This document shows, one piece after another, positions 8,907-17,236 of a stretch of DNA of 64,000 nt; within the stretch, counting starts at the first letter, position 1, and each line of letters starts with the position of its first letter. Source of the stretch: Bacilli bacterium. Lineage in GTDB: Bacteria; Bacillota_I; Bacilli_A; RF39; UBA660. The stretch spans positions 62,001-126,000 of the forward strand of contig JAGAWU010000057.1 of the NCBI GenBank assembly GCA_017941235.1, in the 5' to 3' direction. A model generated the notes under the pieces. The model had not been told where the DNA came from and made no database searches. It saw only the letters and a program-made list of their open reading frames with translations. A program made the translations under genes and the position numbers.

Positions 8907-9240
8907 TAATTTTCAAAAATTTAAAAATGGATTAGGAAAAAAAGGATATAAGAGATTTAAAATATTCGCTTATGTTCTTATGCTATTAGCAATAGGCGGA
9001 ACATCTACTGTTGTATTAGCAGCAGATGATCCACTATCAGTAGTTAATAATTTATCTAATTTCATATTTGGATTAATTAGAGCGGTTGGAATGATTATTC
9101 TAGGATTCTCTATAGTTCAAATTGGATTATCTATTAAGAGTCACGATCCAAGTCAAAGAGCAAATGGATTCTTAACTCTAGCAGGTGGAATTGTTATTAC
9201 ATTCGCAAAAGAAATACTTAATATGATTACTGGAGGATAG
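8890..9240 (+). CDS. Maff2-family small membrane transfer protein
   Basis: A 116-residue protein with a cleavable-looking N-terminal segment (FAYVLMLLAIGGTSTVVLAADD) and two further hydrophobic helices. LSNFIFGLIRAVGMIILGFSIVQIG and SHDPSQRANGFLTLAGGIVI match the Maff2 family of Tn1549-type elements. Its size, position and topology suggest a pilin/VirB2-like channel part, which is an inference. It overlaps VirD4 by 17 bp, and a hairpin covers its stop. Confidence 0.82.
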   Translation: MKKVINNFQKFKNGLGKKGYKRFKIFAYVLMLLAIGGTSTVVLAADDPLSVVNNLSNFIFGLIRAVGMIILGFSIVQIGLSIKSHDPSQRANGFLTLAGGIVITFAKEILNMITGG

Positions 9241-9265
9241 AAATATCTTCCTTTTAATAAGGAGG
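9232..9265 (+). promoter_or_regulatory. Hairpin, T-run and ribosome site junction
   Basis: GGAGGATA (9232-9239) pairs with TATCTTCC (9244-9251) around a GAAA loop with one G-U pair. TTTT, then AATAA and GGAGG of the TrbL-like gene follow. Confidence 0.6.
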
Positions 9266-9272
9266 TTTTTAT

Positions 9273-10109
9273 ATGAGTGACAATTGGATCGTTCAGAATC
9301 TAGAAAATGCATTAGATACCTGGAATTCTAAACTAGCAGATATATGGAATCTTGTAACTCAAACTCCCGAAACATTTAAAGGTGGAGCTATTTGGAATGT
9401 AATCAAAACAATACATGGTGGAATGCAAGCGATAGGACTAGCTTTACTAGTTTTATTTTTTGTAATTGGAGTAATGAAGACTTGTGGTTCATTAACAGAA
9501 GTAAAGAAACCAGAACACGCATTAAAACTATTTATAAGATTTGCTATTGCTAAAATAGTAGTAACTTATGGGATGGACATAATGCTTTCATTGTTTAGAA
9601 TATCACAAGGAATGGTATCAAAAATAATATCATTATCAAATATTAGTGGTTCAACAAAAACAGTATTACCAACATCTATTATCAATGCAATAGAAGATTG
9701 TGGCTTCTTTGAATCAATACCATTATGGGCAGTTACTCTAATCGGTGGACTTGTTGTTACTGTTTTATCTTTCATAATGATTATGACTGTATATGGTAGA
9801 TTTTTTAAACTATATCTTTATACTGCACTAGCACCAGTTCCACTTTCAACATTTGCTGGAGAACCAACTCAATCTATAGGAAAGAGTTTCTTAAAAAGTT
9901 ATGCCGCAGTGTGTCTTGAAGGGGTAATTATTGTATTATCTTGTATCATATTCTCAGTATTTGCAAGTTCACCACCAGTAGTTGATGCAAGTGCAGCAGC
10001 AGTTACTCAAGTTTGGACTTACATAGGAGAATTAGTATTTAATATGTTAGTTCTTGTAGGAACTATCAAAATGTCAGATAGAGTAGTGCGTGAAATGATG
10101 GGGTTATGA
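9273..10109 (+). CDS. TrbL/VirB6-like polytopic membrane channel protein
   Basis: A 278-residue membrane protein with about five or six helices: IGLALLVLFFVIGVMKTC, LFIRFAIAKIVVTYG, WAVTLIGGLVVTVLSFIMIM, FFKLYLYTALAPVPLSTFA, VCLEGVIIVLSCIIFSVFA and a C-terminal helix. The YLYTALAPVPLSTFAG segment followed by GKSFLKSYAAVCLEG is characteristic of the TrbL/VirB6-type proteins of Gram-positive ICEs. It would form the inner membrane part of the mating channel. GGAGG precedes the ATG. Confidence 0.85.
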   Translation: MSDNWIVQNLENALDTWNSKLADIWNLVTQTPETFKGGAIWNVIKTIHGGMQAIGLALLVLFFVIGVMKTCGSLTEVKKPEHALKLFIRFAIAKIVVTYGMDIMLSLFRISQGMVSKIISLSNISGSTKTVLPTSIINAIEDCGFFESIPLWAVTLIGGLVVTVLSFIMIMTVYGRFFKLYLYTALAPVPLSTFAGEPTQSIGKSFLKSYAAVCLEGVIIVLSCIIFSVFASSPPVVDASAAAVTQVWTYIGELVFNMLVLVGTIKMSDRVVREMMGL

Positions 10110-10115
10110 TATAAT
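10104..10115 (+). promoter_or_regulatory. Extended -10 promoter for the inserted 318-aa gene
   Basis: TTATGATATAAT gives an extended -10 (TGA plus TATAAT), overlapping the stop codon of the TrbL-like gene. The same 12 bases occur at 27334-27345 before another cargo gene. No good -35 is visible. Confidence 0.45.
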
Positions 10116-10133
10116 ACTTTTTGAGGTGCTGAT

Positions 10134-11090
10134 ATGAAAGATATTAATGAATTATTTAATGATACAGATTTATACATAAAAGAAACATTTAAAATTTTTA
10201 GTTCTGATAAAGATAACGCTTTTTGTAAAATAAATGATTCAGAATTAAAAAGAATGCTTGATTGTTTAGGATTTGGTATAAACAAAATTATAACGAAATG
10301 TAAAAAATGCAATATGGAGTTTCCTTTCGATTTCATAGCAAGAGATGTGAATTTTTATACAATGAATAATAACAAAAAAAGTTATAATCTATCAGATGGT
10401 ATATCAATCAAACTATTTGAAAATAAATATTTACACCTTGATAGTATAGATAGAGTAGTTAACTACGATGGCGAAAAAAACATACCAATAGCATGCTTAG
10501 AAGACAAAACTTGGTATCTAACATATTATTTAACTTGTACAAATTGTTTTAGACCTTATTATATGAATTTAGTGTTGGAACAAAAAGGATTCAATTTTAT
10601 ACTAAGAAAAATAGGTCAATATCCATCTATGTTTGATGTACATGGATTTGACTTTTCAAAATATGAAAAGCAATTAGAAAGGATTAATGCATATGATGAT
10701 TATAAAAAAGCCGATTTATCATATGCGGAAGAATACTATGTTGGCTCATTTGCATATTTAAGAAGAATATTTGAAAAATTAGTAAATAAATATCTAAGTG
10801 AAACGGAAGAAAAACCATCCGATAATCGAATGGATTCTAAAATAAAAGTTATAAAGAATAGGTTTGATCCATTAATTCAAAATTCGTTAAAAAATGTATA
10901 TGGAGTTTTAAGTGCAAGTATTCATGAATTGGATGAAGAACAAAGTAAAGAATATTATGATATATTAAAAGCGATAATTGATATACAATTGGAATACGAA
11001 TTAACAGAAGAAGACAAAAAGAAAAATGCTACAAAATATTCTTCTGAATTAGCAAAGATTTCGAGCAAAATTAAAATAGAAAGTGAATAA
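10134..11090 (+). CDS. Zinc-ribbon plus helical protein, probable cargo
   Basis: A 318-residue protein I cannot place firmly. Two Cys pairs, CKKC (near residue 56) and CTNC (near 140), suggest a zinc ribbon. The C-terminal part (GSFAYLRRIFEKLVNKYL, then GVLSASIHELDEEQSKEYYDILKAIIDIQLE) resembles the DUF4145/HEPN-like helical pattern found in several defence proteins; this is a weak pattern match. It sits in the middle of the transfer operon with its own extended -10 and no recognisable transfer role, so it looks like an inserted cargo gene. Confidence 0.6.
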   Translation: MKDINELFNDTDLYIKETFKIFSSDKDNAFCKINDSELKRMLDCLGFGINKIITKCKKCNMEFPFDFIARDVNFYTMNNNKKSYNLSDGISIKLFENKYLHLDSIDRVVNYDGEKNIPIACLEDKTWYLTYYLTCTNCFRPYYMNLVLEQKGFNFILRKIGQYPSMFDVHGFDFSKYEKQLERINAYDDYKKADLSYAEEYYVGSFAYLRRIFEKLVNKYLSETEEKPSDNRMDSKIKVIKNRFDPLIQNSLKNVYGVLSASIHELDEEQSKEYYDILKAIIDIQLEYELTEEDKKKNATKYSSELAKISSKIKIESE

Positions 11091-11098
11091 TTAAATGG

Positions 11099-11127
11099 GA
11101 GCGAAATTGCTCTTTTTTATTGGAGGA
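11099..11127 (+). promoter_or_regulatory. Hairpin, T-run and ribosome site junction
   Basis: GAGC (11099-11102) pairs with GCTC (11109-11112), followed by six Ts, ATT and GGAGG. The downstream part is almost identical to the junction near 3690 (TTTTTTATTGGAGGAAAGAATGG in both). Confidence 0.55.
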
Positions 11128-11131
11128 AAGA

Positions 11132-11518
11132 ATGGAAAGAATAAAAGGGTTATTAATAAAACCATATGAATTACCTGAAGAAATTGAAATAGAAAATACA
11201 CTAGAAGCAAAACAAGAAATAGTAGGAGGATATATTGAATGTGTATATTTACCAAATGATGATAGTGTAGTTTTGATTTGTAATGAAGAAGGTAAAATAA
11301 ATGGTATGAAACTAAATAGAGATATAGGACACGACATAATTGCCGGTCCTTTTTTAATTCTAGGAGACGATTATGAAAATGGAGATTTTAAATCATTAGA
11401 TGATAATCAGATTCTTAGGTATAAAATGCGTTTCGATAAAAATAGTATTGTTGAAACAGAAAATAAGATTAATGCAATTAGAATGAGCAATTTTAAAAGC
11501 AGTAATTACGAAAGGTAA
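11132..11518 (+). CDS. DUF3846-like small protein
   Basis: A 128-residue protein (MERIKGLLIKPYELPEEIEI, GGYIECVYLPNDDSVVLICNEEGKINGMKLNR, IIAGPFLILGDD). This layout matches the DUF3846 proteins of ICEs and phages; function unknown. The ATG after GGAGGAAAGA is preferred to an in-frame TTG inside the ribosome site. Confidence 0.75.
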   Translation: MERIKGLLIKPYELPEEIEIENTLEAKQEIVGGYIECVYLPNDDSVVLICNEEGKINGMKLNRDIGHDIIAGPFLILGDDYENGDFKSLDDNQILRYKMRFDKNSIVETENKINAIRMSNFKSSNYER

Positions 11519-11534
11519 TAAAAAAGGAGAGAGT

Positions 11535-11651
11535 ATGAAGATCTTAATAATATTTGCATTTATTATAATTTCAGTATTTATATATAGTTGTTTAAAAATA
11601 TCTAGTAAATGTTCAAGAATAGAAGAGCAACAAAATAATAAAAAAGTATAA
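11535..11651 (+). CDS. 38-aa single-helix membrane peptide
   Basis: A very short gene with a strong ribosome site (AAAAAGGAGAGAGT then ATG). The product is an N-terminal membrane helix (MKILIIFAFIIISVFIYSCL) and a short polar tail. I do not recognise it. The good ribosome site and position between two transfer-module genes argue that it is real. Confidence 0.5.
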   Translation: MKILIIFAFIIISVFIYSCLKISSKCSRIEEQQNNKKV

Positions 11652-11816
11652 AATACTTCAAAAATGTTTTTTTGATAGTGATTATTCAAATAAAAATATA
11701 AAATCTATTATAGAAAAATAAAAAATCAATTAAAAAATAAGAATAAAAAGTAAAAATGGTGATTTGCAATAATCTTTTACTTAGTATATTATTCCTAATC
11801 AAGAAAGGGGGATAAT

Positions 11817-12116
11817 ATGGTAAATCAAGTAGGATTACATAATGAAGTAATATTAGTTGGAAGAGTTATAGGCTATCAAAAAAATATTAGTTGTAATAAT
11901 AAAAAAGCAATAAAATTAAAACTAGCAATTCCAAATGATGATGGCTATAACTTAGAACCAAATTTTGCTTGTGTATATGTTTATGATGATGGTAATATTT
12001 CTAATTCGTTAAATAAATCTCAAGCAATAGCTATTAGCGGTCATTTAGAAAGCAACCACGGACAAAGAATAATTGCAAATATAATAAGTTTGATTAAAGA
12101 ACCTAACAATGCGTAG
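11817..12116 (+). CDS. Second SSB-like OB-fold protein
   Basis: A 99-residue protein with SSB-type strands: NEVILVGRVIGYQKN, AIKLKLAIPN, FACVYVYDDG and QAIAISGHLES. It is shorter and more divergent than the SSB at 3983 and lacks the DNA-stacking aromatic pattern, so it may bind ssDNA weakly or bind another partner. GGGGG precedes the ATG. The 165 bp before it show no recognisable structure. Confidence 0.7.
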   Translation: MVNQVGLHNEVILVGRVIGYQKNISCNNKKAIKLKLAIPNDDGYNLEPNFACVYVYDDGNISNSLNKSQAIAISGHLESNHGQRIIANIISLIKEPNNA

Positions 12117-12134
12117 GTTCTTTTCATTTAGGAG
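12096..12134 (+). promoter_or_regulatory. Strong hairpin, T-run and ribosome site junction
   Basis: A perfect 10-bp stem (AAAGAACCTA at 12096-12105 with TAGGTTCTTT at 12114-12123) over the stop codon of the SSB-like gene. It runs into TTTTC, then ATTTAGGAGG of the next gene. Confidence 0.65.
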
Positions 12135-12141
12135 GATACTA

Positions 12142-12519
12142 GTGGAAGTAAAAATAAATAAAGAAATAAGAGATTATACCGAAAGTGTTTACTTTGGATT
12201 ATCATTAAGGCAATTTGTATTTTCAATATTGGCATGTTTAGTGGCGGTATTGTTATATTTTTTACTTAAACCATATTTTGGAATAGAAACACTTTCATGG
12301 GTATGTATTTTAGGCGCTGCTCCATTTGCAGCAATCGGATTCATAAAATATAATGGTATGAACGCTGAAGAATTTGTATTAGCGTATATTAGAAATGAAT
12401 TCCTTACACCAAAGGAACTAACTTTTAAACCATCAAATTATTATTATGAGTTATTAAAAGATAAAATAGGGGATGATAAAAAGAATGAAAACAATAAGGA
12501 ATCTGTTCAAACAGGATAG
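12142..12519 (+). CDS. PrgI family membrane transfer protein
   Basis: A 125-residue protein with two adjacent membrane helices (LRQFVFSILACLVAVLLYFLL and LSWVCILGAAPFAAIGFI) flanked by the PrgI pattern ESVYFGLSLRQ and GMNAEEFVLAYIRNEFLTPKELTF. PrgI proteins sit directly before the VirB4 ATPase in Gram-positive conjugation modules and are thought to be VirB3-like membrane partners. The GTG after AGGAGGATACTA is a better start than an in-frame ATG upstream in the hairpin. It overlaps VirB4. Confidence 0.85.
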   Translation: MEVKINKEIRDYTESVYFGLSLRQFVFSILACLVAVLLYFLLKPYFGIETLSWVCILGAAPFAAIGFIKYNGMNAEEFVLAYIRNEFLTPKELTFKPSNYYYELLKDKIGDDKKNENNKESVQTG

Positions 12520-14818
12520 AGAAAAGTTTATTCCACCTAAAGGAGTACAAGACTGTATTCCTTTAAAAACAATTCATAAGGATGGAATATTCGAAGTATC
12601 AAAAAATAAATTTAGTAAATGCTATAGGTTTACTGATATTAACTATGCAGTAGCTTCACGTCCTGATAAAGAAGCTATGTTTTTAGACTATTCAGAATTA
12701 TTAAATAGTTTAGATCCTGGGGCAACTTCAAAAATAACTGTATTAAATAGAAGATTAAATAGAGTTGACTTTGAAAAAAATATAATGATACCTAAAGCAA
12801 ATGATTTGTTAGATGAATACAGAGATGAGTATAATAAAATGCTAATGGATAAAGCTTTGGGAGCTAATTCAATAATACAAGAAAAATTTTTAACAATTTC
12901 AGTTAGTAAAAAAAGTTATGATGAAGCCAAAATTTATTTTTCAAGAATAAGCGCTGATTTATCAAACCACTTTAATCAATTAGGTTCTAAGTGTATTGAA
13001 TTAGATGCTTCTAATAGACTAAGACTTGCACATGATTTTTATAGAATTGGGGAAGAAAATATATTCACTTGGGATATGTTAGATAATATGAGAAAAGGTC
13101 ATTCATTTAAAGATTATATTTGCCCTGATTCATTTAGTTTTGAAAAAGATTATTTTACAATGGGAAATAAATATGGAAGAGCATTTTTTCTAAAAGATTA
13201 TGCATCATATATAAAAGATGACATGGTTGCTGAATTAACAGATTTAAATAGAAATCTTATGTTATCAATAGATATAATTCCTATTCCTATGGATGAAGCA
13301 ATTAGAGAAGTAGAGAATAGAAGATTAGGTGTTGAAACAAATATTACAAATTGGCAAAGGAAGCAAAATAGTAATAATAATTTCAGTGCTGTAATACCGT
13401 ATGATATGGAACAACAAAGACAAGAATCAAAAGAATTCTTAGACGACTTAACTACAAGAGATCAAAGAATGTTTATATGTGTCCTTACAATGGTACTAAT
13501 AGCTGACACCAAGGAACAATTAGAATTAGATACAGAGTCTTTATTATCAACAGGAAGAAAGCACTTATGTCAGTTGGCAATTTTGAAATGGCAACAAAAA
13601 GATGGATTAAATACTTCTTTACCATTTGGAATTAGAAAAATAAATGCACTTAGAACATTAACTACAGAATCATTAGCAGTTTTTATGCCTTTTAGAGTAC
13701 AAGAAATTAATCATGAAAACGGGATTTATTATGGAGATAATGTTATTTCAAAAAATATGATAATCGCTGATAGAAGAGAATTGCTTAATGGTAATTCTTT
13801 TATTTTGGGTGTATCTGGAAGTGGTAAATCATTTACTGCAAAGAATGAAATAGTTTCAATTGCTCTACGTGATCCAAATGCAGATATCATAATAATTGAT
13901 CCAGAAAGAGAATATCCGAAATTAGTTGAAACACTTGGAGGAGAAGATATTCATATTTCAGCAACAAGTAATAATCATATTAATGCTATGGATATGAATG
14001 AAGCTTATGGAGATGGAGCAAATCCAGTTATACTAAAATCTGAATTTATATTATCGCTTTGTGAACATTTAATGGGTAGTGGAAATCTAGGACCAAAAGA
14101 AAAATCAATTATAGATAGATGTACTGCAAAAGTATATAGAGCATATCAACAGGGAAATTACATGGGAATACCACCTACATTACAAGATTTTAGAGAAGAA
14201 CTATTAAAACAAGAAGAACCTGAAGCAAGACAAATTGCACTTGCAATAGAATTATTTACGAATGGTTCTCTTAATACATTTGCGAAGAATACAAATGTAA
14301 ATACAAATAGTAGAATTATTTGTTATGACATTTTAGATTTAGGTAAACAATTATTACCAATAGGAATGTTAGTAGTTCTTGACTCAATATTAAATAGAAT
14401 TACTGCAAATAGAGCTAAAGGAAGAAATACATACATATTCATTGACGAAATATATTTATTATTTCAACAAGAATATTCAGCAAATTTCTTATTTACTCTT
14501 TGGAAGAGGGTTCGTAAGTATGGAGCATATTGTACAGGAATAACACAAAATGTTGATGATCTATTACAATCTCATACTGCAAGAACAATGCTAGCTAATT
14601 CGGAATTCATAGTAATGCTTAATCAAGCTGCAACTGATAGAACAGAGTTGGCAAAGCTACTATCAATTTCTGATTCACAAATGAGTTATATTACAAACGT
14701 AGGAGCAGGACAAGGATTATTAAAAGTGGGTAGTTCTCTTGTACCTTTTATCAACAAGTTCCCAACAGATACTAAGTTATATAAGTTAATGACTACTAAA
14801 CCTGGAGAAAATAACTAA
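12485..14818 (+). CDS. VirB4/TraE-type conjugation ATPase
   Basis: A 777-residue ATPase that powers channel assembly and DNA transfer. An N-terminal domain opens with the VQDCIPLKTIHKDGIFEV pattern of the family. Walker A is GVSGSGKS, followed by IIIDPEREYPKL and IINAMDMN-type segments. Walker B is YIFIDEIYLLF, and the C-terminal ATPase motifs are YGAYCTGITQN and LANSEFIVMLNQ. An alternative ATG 12 nt upstream touches the ribosome site. The 35-bp overlap with PrgI suggests coupling. Confidence 0.93.
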   Translation: MKTIRNLFKQDREKFIPPKGVQDCIPLKTIHKDGIFEVSKNKFSKCYRFTDINYAVASRPDKEAMFLDYSELLNSLDPGATSKITVLNRRLNRVDFEKNIMIPKANDLLDEYRDEYNKMLMDKALGANSIIQEKFLTISVSKKSYDEAKIYFSRISADLSNHFNQLGSKCIELDASNRLRLAHDFYRIGEENIFTWDMLDNMRKGHSFKDYICPDSFSFEKDYFTMGNKYGRAFFLKDYASYIKDDMVAELTDLNRNLMLSIDIIPIPMDEAIREVENRRLGVETNITNWQRKQNSNNNFSAVIPYDMEQQRQESKEFLDDLTTRDQRMFICVLTMVLIADTKEQLELDTESLLSTGRKHLCQLAILKWQQKDGLNTSLPFGIRKINALRTLTTESLAVFMPFRVQEINHENGIYYGDNVISKNMIIADRRELLNGNSFILGVSGSGKSFTAKNEIVSIALRDPNADIIIIDPEREYPKLVETLGGEDIHISATSNNHINAMDMNEAYGDGANPVILKSEFILSLCEHLMGSGNLGPKEKSIIDRCTAKVYRAYQQGNYMGIPPTLQDFREELLKQEEPEARQIALAIELFTNGSLNTFAKNTNVNTNSRIICYDILDLGKQLLPIGMLVVLDSILNRITANRAKGRNTYIFIDEIYLLFQQEYSANFLFTLWKRVRKYGAYCTGITQNVDDLLQSHTARTMLANSEFIVMLNQAATDRTELAKLLSISDSQMSYITNVGAGQGLLKVGSSLVPFINKFPTDTKLYKLMTTKPGENN

Positions 14819-14851
14819 TAGATGATAGAATAGTTTTGGAGGTATATTAAT

Positions 14852-15097
14852 ATGGCAAAAGATAGAGTTACTAAGCCAAGAGCAGACTATACAAAACTTA
14901 CTAAATATTTTGAACAAGGAAAAGAAACATTACAACTTACTAGGGAACAACTAACAAAAACAACGGGAGGATATATTTCAGATAATCCAAGTTATTTAAA
15001 AAAGAAAGATGCACCACTTGCACGAGTAGCAAATGAAAATGGATATATAATTGAAAAAGTAGAAAAAATAGTTGTGTATTTTAAAAAGAAGAAATAG
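14852..15097 (+). CDS. Small hypothetical transfer-module protein, 81 aa
   Basis: A basic 81-residue protein (YTKLTKYFEQGKETLQLTREQLTKTTGGYI, C-terminus YFKKKK). The pattern suggests a small DNA-binding or scaffold protein, but no family is recognised. GGAGG precedes the ATG, and a hairpin covers the Lys-rich end and stop codon. Confidence 0.65.
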   Translation: MAKDRVTKPRADYTKLTKYFEQGKETLQLTREQLTKTTGGYISDNPSYLKKKDAPLARVANENGYIIEKVEKIVVYFKKKK

Positions 15098-15118
15098 TCT
15101 TCTTTTTTTGTTTGGGGG
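15083..15118 (+). promoter_or_regulatory. Hairpin, T-run and ribosome site junction
   Basis: AAAAAGAAGA (15083-15092) pairs perfectly with TCTTCTTTTT (15098-15107). A run of Ts continues into GTTTGGGGG, the ribosome site of the next small gene. Confidence 0.6.
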
Positions 15119-15125
15119 AATGAAC

Positions 15126-15257
15126 ATGTATTTATTAATATGGCTATTATTTAGTTTTTCGATAATAGCCTTTTTTATTTATTTACTAAAAAAGATAGTA
15201 GAAAACTATGAATTAGAAAGGATTAAAGATGAGCGATATAAAGACAAAGGATATTAA
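15126..15257 (+). CDS. 43-aa single-helix membrane protein
   Basis: One long N-terminal helix (MYLLIWLLFSFSIIAFFIYLL) followed by a charged tail (VENYELERIKDERYKDKGY). The ATG at 15126 has 7 nt spacing to GGGGG; an ATG at 15120 is too close. It overlaps the next gene by 29 bp. Family not recognised; position suggests a minor channel subunit. Confidence 0.55.
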   Translation: MYLLIWLLFSFSIIAFFIYLLKKIVENYELERIKDERYKDKGY

Positions 15258-16905
15258 ACCAAAATCCGTAAAAAAATTAGATAAAGCAGTAGCATGGACA
15301 GAAAGAATTAAAGATCCAATTGTATATGCTAATGAAAAATCTAAAGATGCTGTAAGCGGAGATGGAAATATAGTTGATTATGGATCTGATAAAATAAAAT
15401 ATGTTTCTAATCGTGCAAAAGATGAATCATTATATGCCACTAAAAAAGGAGTTACTAAAACAAAAGATATAGCAATAAAGAAATATCAAAAGAAAAAATT
15501 AAGTAAAGCAACAAGTAAAGATAATATTGGAAAAGGGATAAAAACATCAAAAACTATTTCAAAAAATTCTGAAAAGGTTGGTAAAGAGGCAACTAAGCTA
15601 AGTAAAAAAATGTTAGAGCAAGGAAAAAAAATTGCAATTAAAGGAAGTAAAACCGCAGTTAAAGGTACTAAGGCAGCATTTAAAGGATTAAAAGCTTCTA
15701 TTAAGGCAATAATTGCAGCATGTAAATCATTAGTAGCAATTCTTACAGCAGGTGGGGCAGTTGCAGCAATTCCAATAATAGTTATTTGTTTAATTGGATT
15801 ATTAATATATTCAATATTTGGAATATTCTTTTCTTCAGATTCAAACAATCAAGTAAAAATGAGTGATTGTATTGCAGAGTTAAATACAAAAATGGATGCG
15901 AAAATACTTGATATAGAAAGAAGAGAAATATATGATGAAGTGGTAATTGAGTCTAATCAAGCAGCATGGAAAGATATTCTTTCAGTATATGCTGCTAGAG
16001 TTTCTAATGGTAACGAAGAAGAAGTAATGACGATTACTCCAGAAAAAAAGAAAATACTTGAAGAAGTATTCTGGGACATGAATTATGTTACTTATGAAAC
16101 AAAAGTAGAAAAATATAAAGTGAAAACAATTGATTCTAGAGTACATATTGAATTGAATGGTAATAGCCATTATCAAAGACCAACAGCTTCAGACATAAAA
16201 CACTATGATGTTGAAACAGAGACTGAAACAGAAAAAAGAGTATTACATATTTATATTAATTCTAAATCTCCAAGTGAATTAATAGCCAAGTATAATTTTA
16301 ATGAAACTCAATTAAAACAATATCAAGAATTATCAAGTGACAAATATATTACTATGTGGGCTTCAGCTATTTATGGAGTATATGGTTCAAGTGGAGAAAT
16401 ATCAACATGGAAACAAAAGGGGAGAGAATGGTCTAATATTAGAATTGGAAATACTTCTAAAACAATAGGAGATGTTGGTTGCCTTGTAACGTCAGTTTCA
16501 ATTCTTATAAAAAAGAGTGATGTTCCAACAAAAGATATTTATCCATTCAATCCAGGAACTTTTGTAACAGCACTCAATAATGTATATGGATTTGATGGAG
16601 CAAATCTTCAATATGGTCCAATATCAAAAGTGGTACCTGGATTTGTATATCAGGACAGGGTAATACTAAGAGATAAGAGTAAATCAGAAAAGTTTGATAC
16701 AATAAAAAAATATTACGAAAGTGGATATTATATTGCTATTGAAGTAGCAGGAGCTACTGAAACTGCTCAACATTGGGTAGCACTAGATTATGTAACTGAT
16801 AATAAAATAGTAATGCTTGATCCAGGAAGTGATGCTACTGATATGTGGAGTCAATATGATTGGAATAAAACAACGCAGTTTGTTTATTTTAAAGCAACAA
16901 AATAA
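15229..16905 (+). CDS. Membrane-anchored transfer protein with C39-like peptidase domain
   Basis: A 558-residue protein at the place where ICEs usually encode a VirB1/CD1107-type wall hydrolase. Residues 1-170 are very Lys/Ala-rich with coiled or amphipathic repeats. One strong membrane helix lies at about 180-200 (AAIPIIVICLIGLLIYSIFGIFF), then an extracellular stalk. The C-terminal domain (about 375-558) has the papain-like C39-type signature: Cys in IGDVGCLVTSVSIL, His in AQHWVALDYV, and Asp in MLDPGSDA. It may trim peptidoglycan crosslinks or process a wall protein for the mating channel; no lysozyme, NlpC/P60 or CHAP motif is visible. A strong terminator follows. Confidence 0.78.
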   Translation: MSDIKTKDIKPKSVKKLDKAVAWTERIKDPIVYANEKSKDAVSGDGNIVDYGSDKIKYVSNRAKDESLYATKKGVTKTKDIAIKKYQKKKLSKATSKDNIGKGIKTSKTISKNSEKVGKEATKLSKKMLEQGKKIAIKGSKTAVKGTKAAFKGLKASIKAIIAACKSLVAILTAGGAVAAIPIIVICLIGLLIYSIFGIFFSSDSNNQVKMSDCIAELNTKMDAKILDIERREIYDEVVIESNQAAWKDILSVYAARVSNGNEEEVMTITPEKKKILEEVFWDMNYVTYETKVEKYKVKTIDSRVHIELNGNSHYQRPTASDIKHYDVETETETEKRVLHIYINSKSPSELIAKYNFNETQLKQYQELSSDKYITMWASAIYGVYGSSGEISTWKQKGREWSNIRIGNTSKTIGDVGCLVTSVSILIKKSDVPTKDIYPFNPGTFVTALNNVYGFDGANLQYGPISKVVPGFVYQDRVILRDKSKSEKFDTIKKYYESGYYIAIEVAGATETAQHWVALDYVTDNKIVMLDPGSDATDMWSQYDWNKTTQFVYFKATK

Positions 16906-16948
16906 AAGGTTAGTCATCTTTATAAAAAGGTGACTAACCTTTTTTTTT
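16905..16948 (+). terminator. Strong intrinsic terminator ending the transfer operon
   Basis: A perfect 12-bp arm pair, AAAGGTTAGTCA (16905-16916) with TGACTAACCTTT (16931-16942), followed by a long T-run. Confidence 0.9.
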
Positions 16949-17021
16949 ACGTTTAATTATTAAAAAATAATCAAATTAAATAAAAAACACTTAAAAGCAA
17001 GGATAAAATCATAATAAAATA

Positions 17022-17136
17022 TTGATTTTTTGGCATAAGTATGGTATTATAAGCGTCACTTAAGGGGTTTATGGGGTTGAATAATTTCATCTGGCTTTAA
17101 TTACAGGTACTATAACTCTAATAGTACCCTTTTTTG
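17022..17136 (+). promoter_or_regulatory. Promoter plus leader with intrinsic terminator before polysaccharide genes
   Basis: TTGATT (17022-17027), a 17-bp spacer with TGG, and TATTAT (17045-17050) make a good promoter. About 55 nt into the leader, GGTACTAT (17106-17113) and ATAGTACC (17121-17128) form a perfect 8-bp hairpin followed by a T-run. Transcription would stop here unless something lets it through. Confidence 0.6.
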
Positions 17137-17178
17137 TGAAAAAATAGTAAACTATGAGACTAATTCCTAAAAATATAG

Positions 17179-17236
17179 TATAATGTTACTTAGGTTATTA
17201 TCGGTGGGGTTAGGCTTTGGTGAATAGGAGCGTATT
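17179..17236 (+). promoter_or_regulatory. Second -10 box and leader before the first glycosyltransferase
   Basis: TATAAT at 17179-17184 with a poor -35. The leader that follows (ACTTAGG, then GGTGGGGTTAGG) resembles the start of the first leader (ACTTAAGGGG, then ATGGGGTT), so the two may be duplicated regulatory sequences. It ends in TAGGAG before the ATG. Confidence 0.4.
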
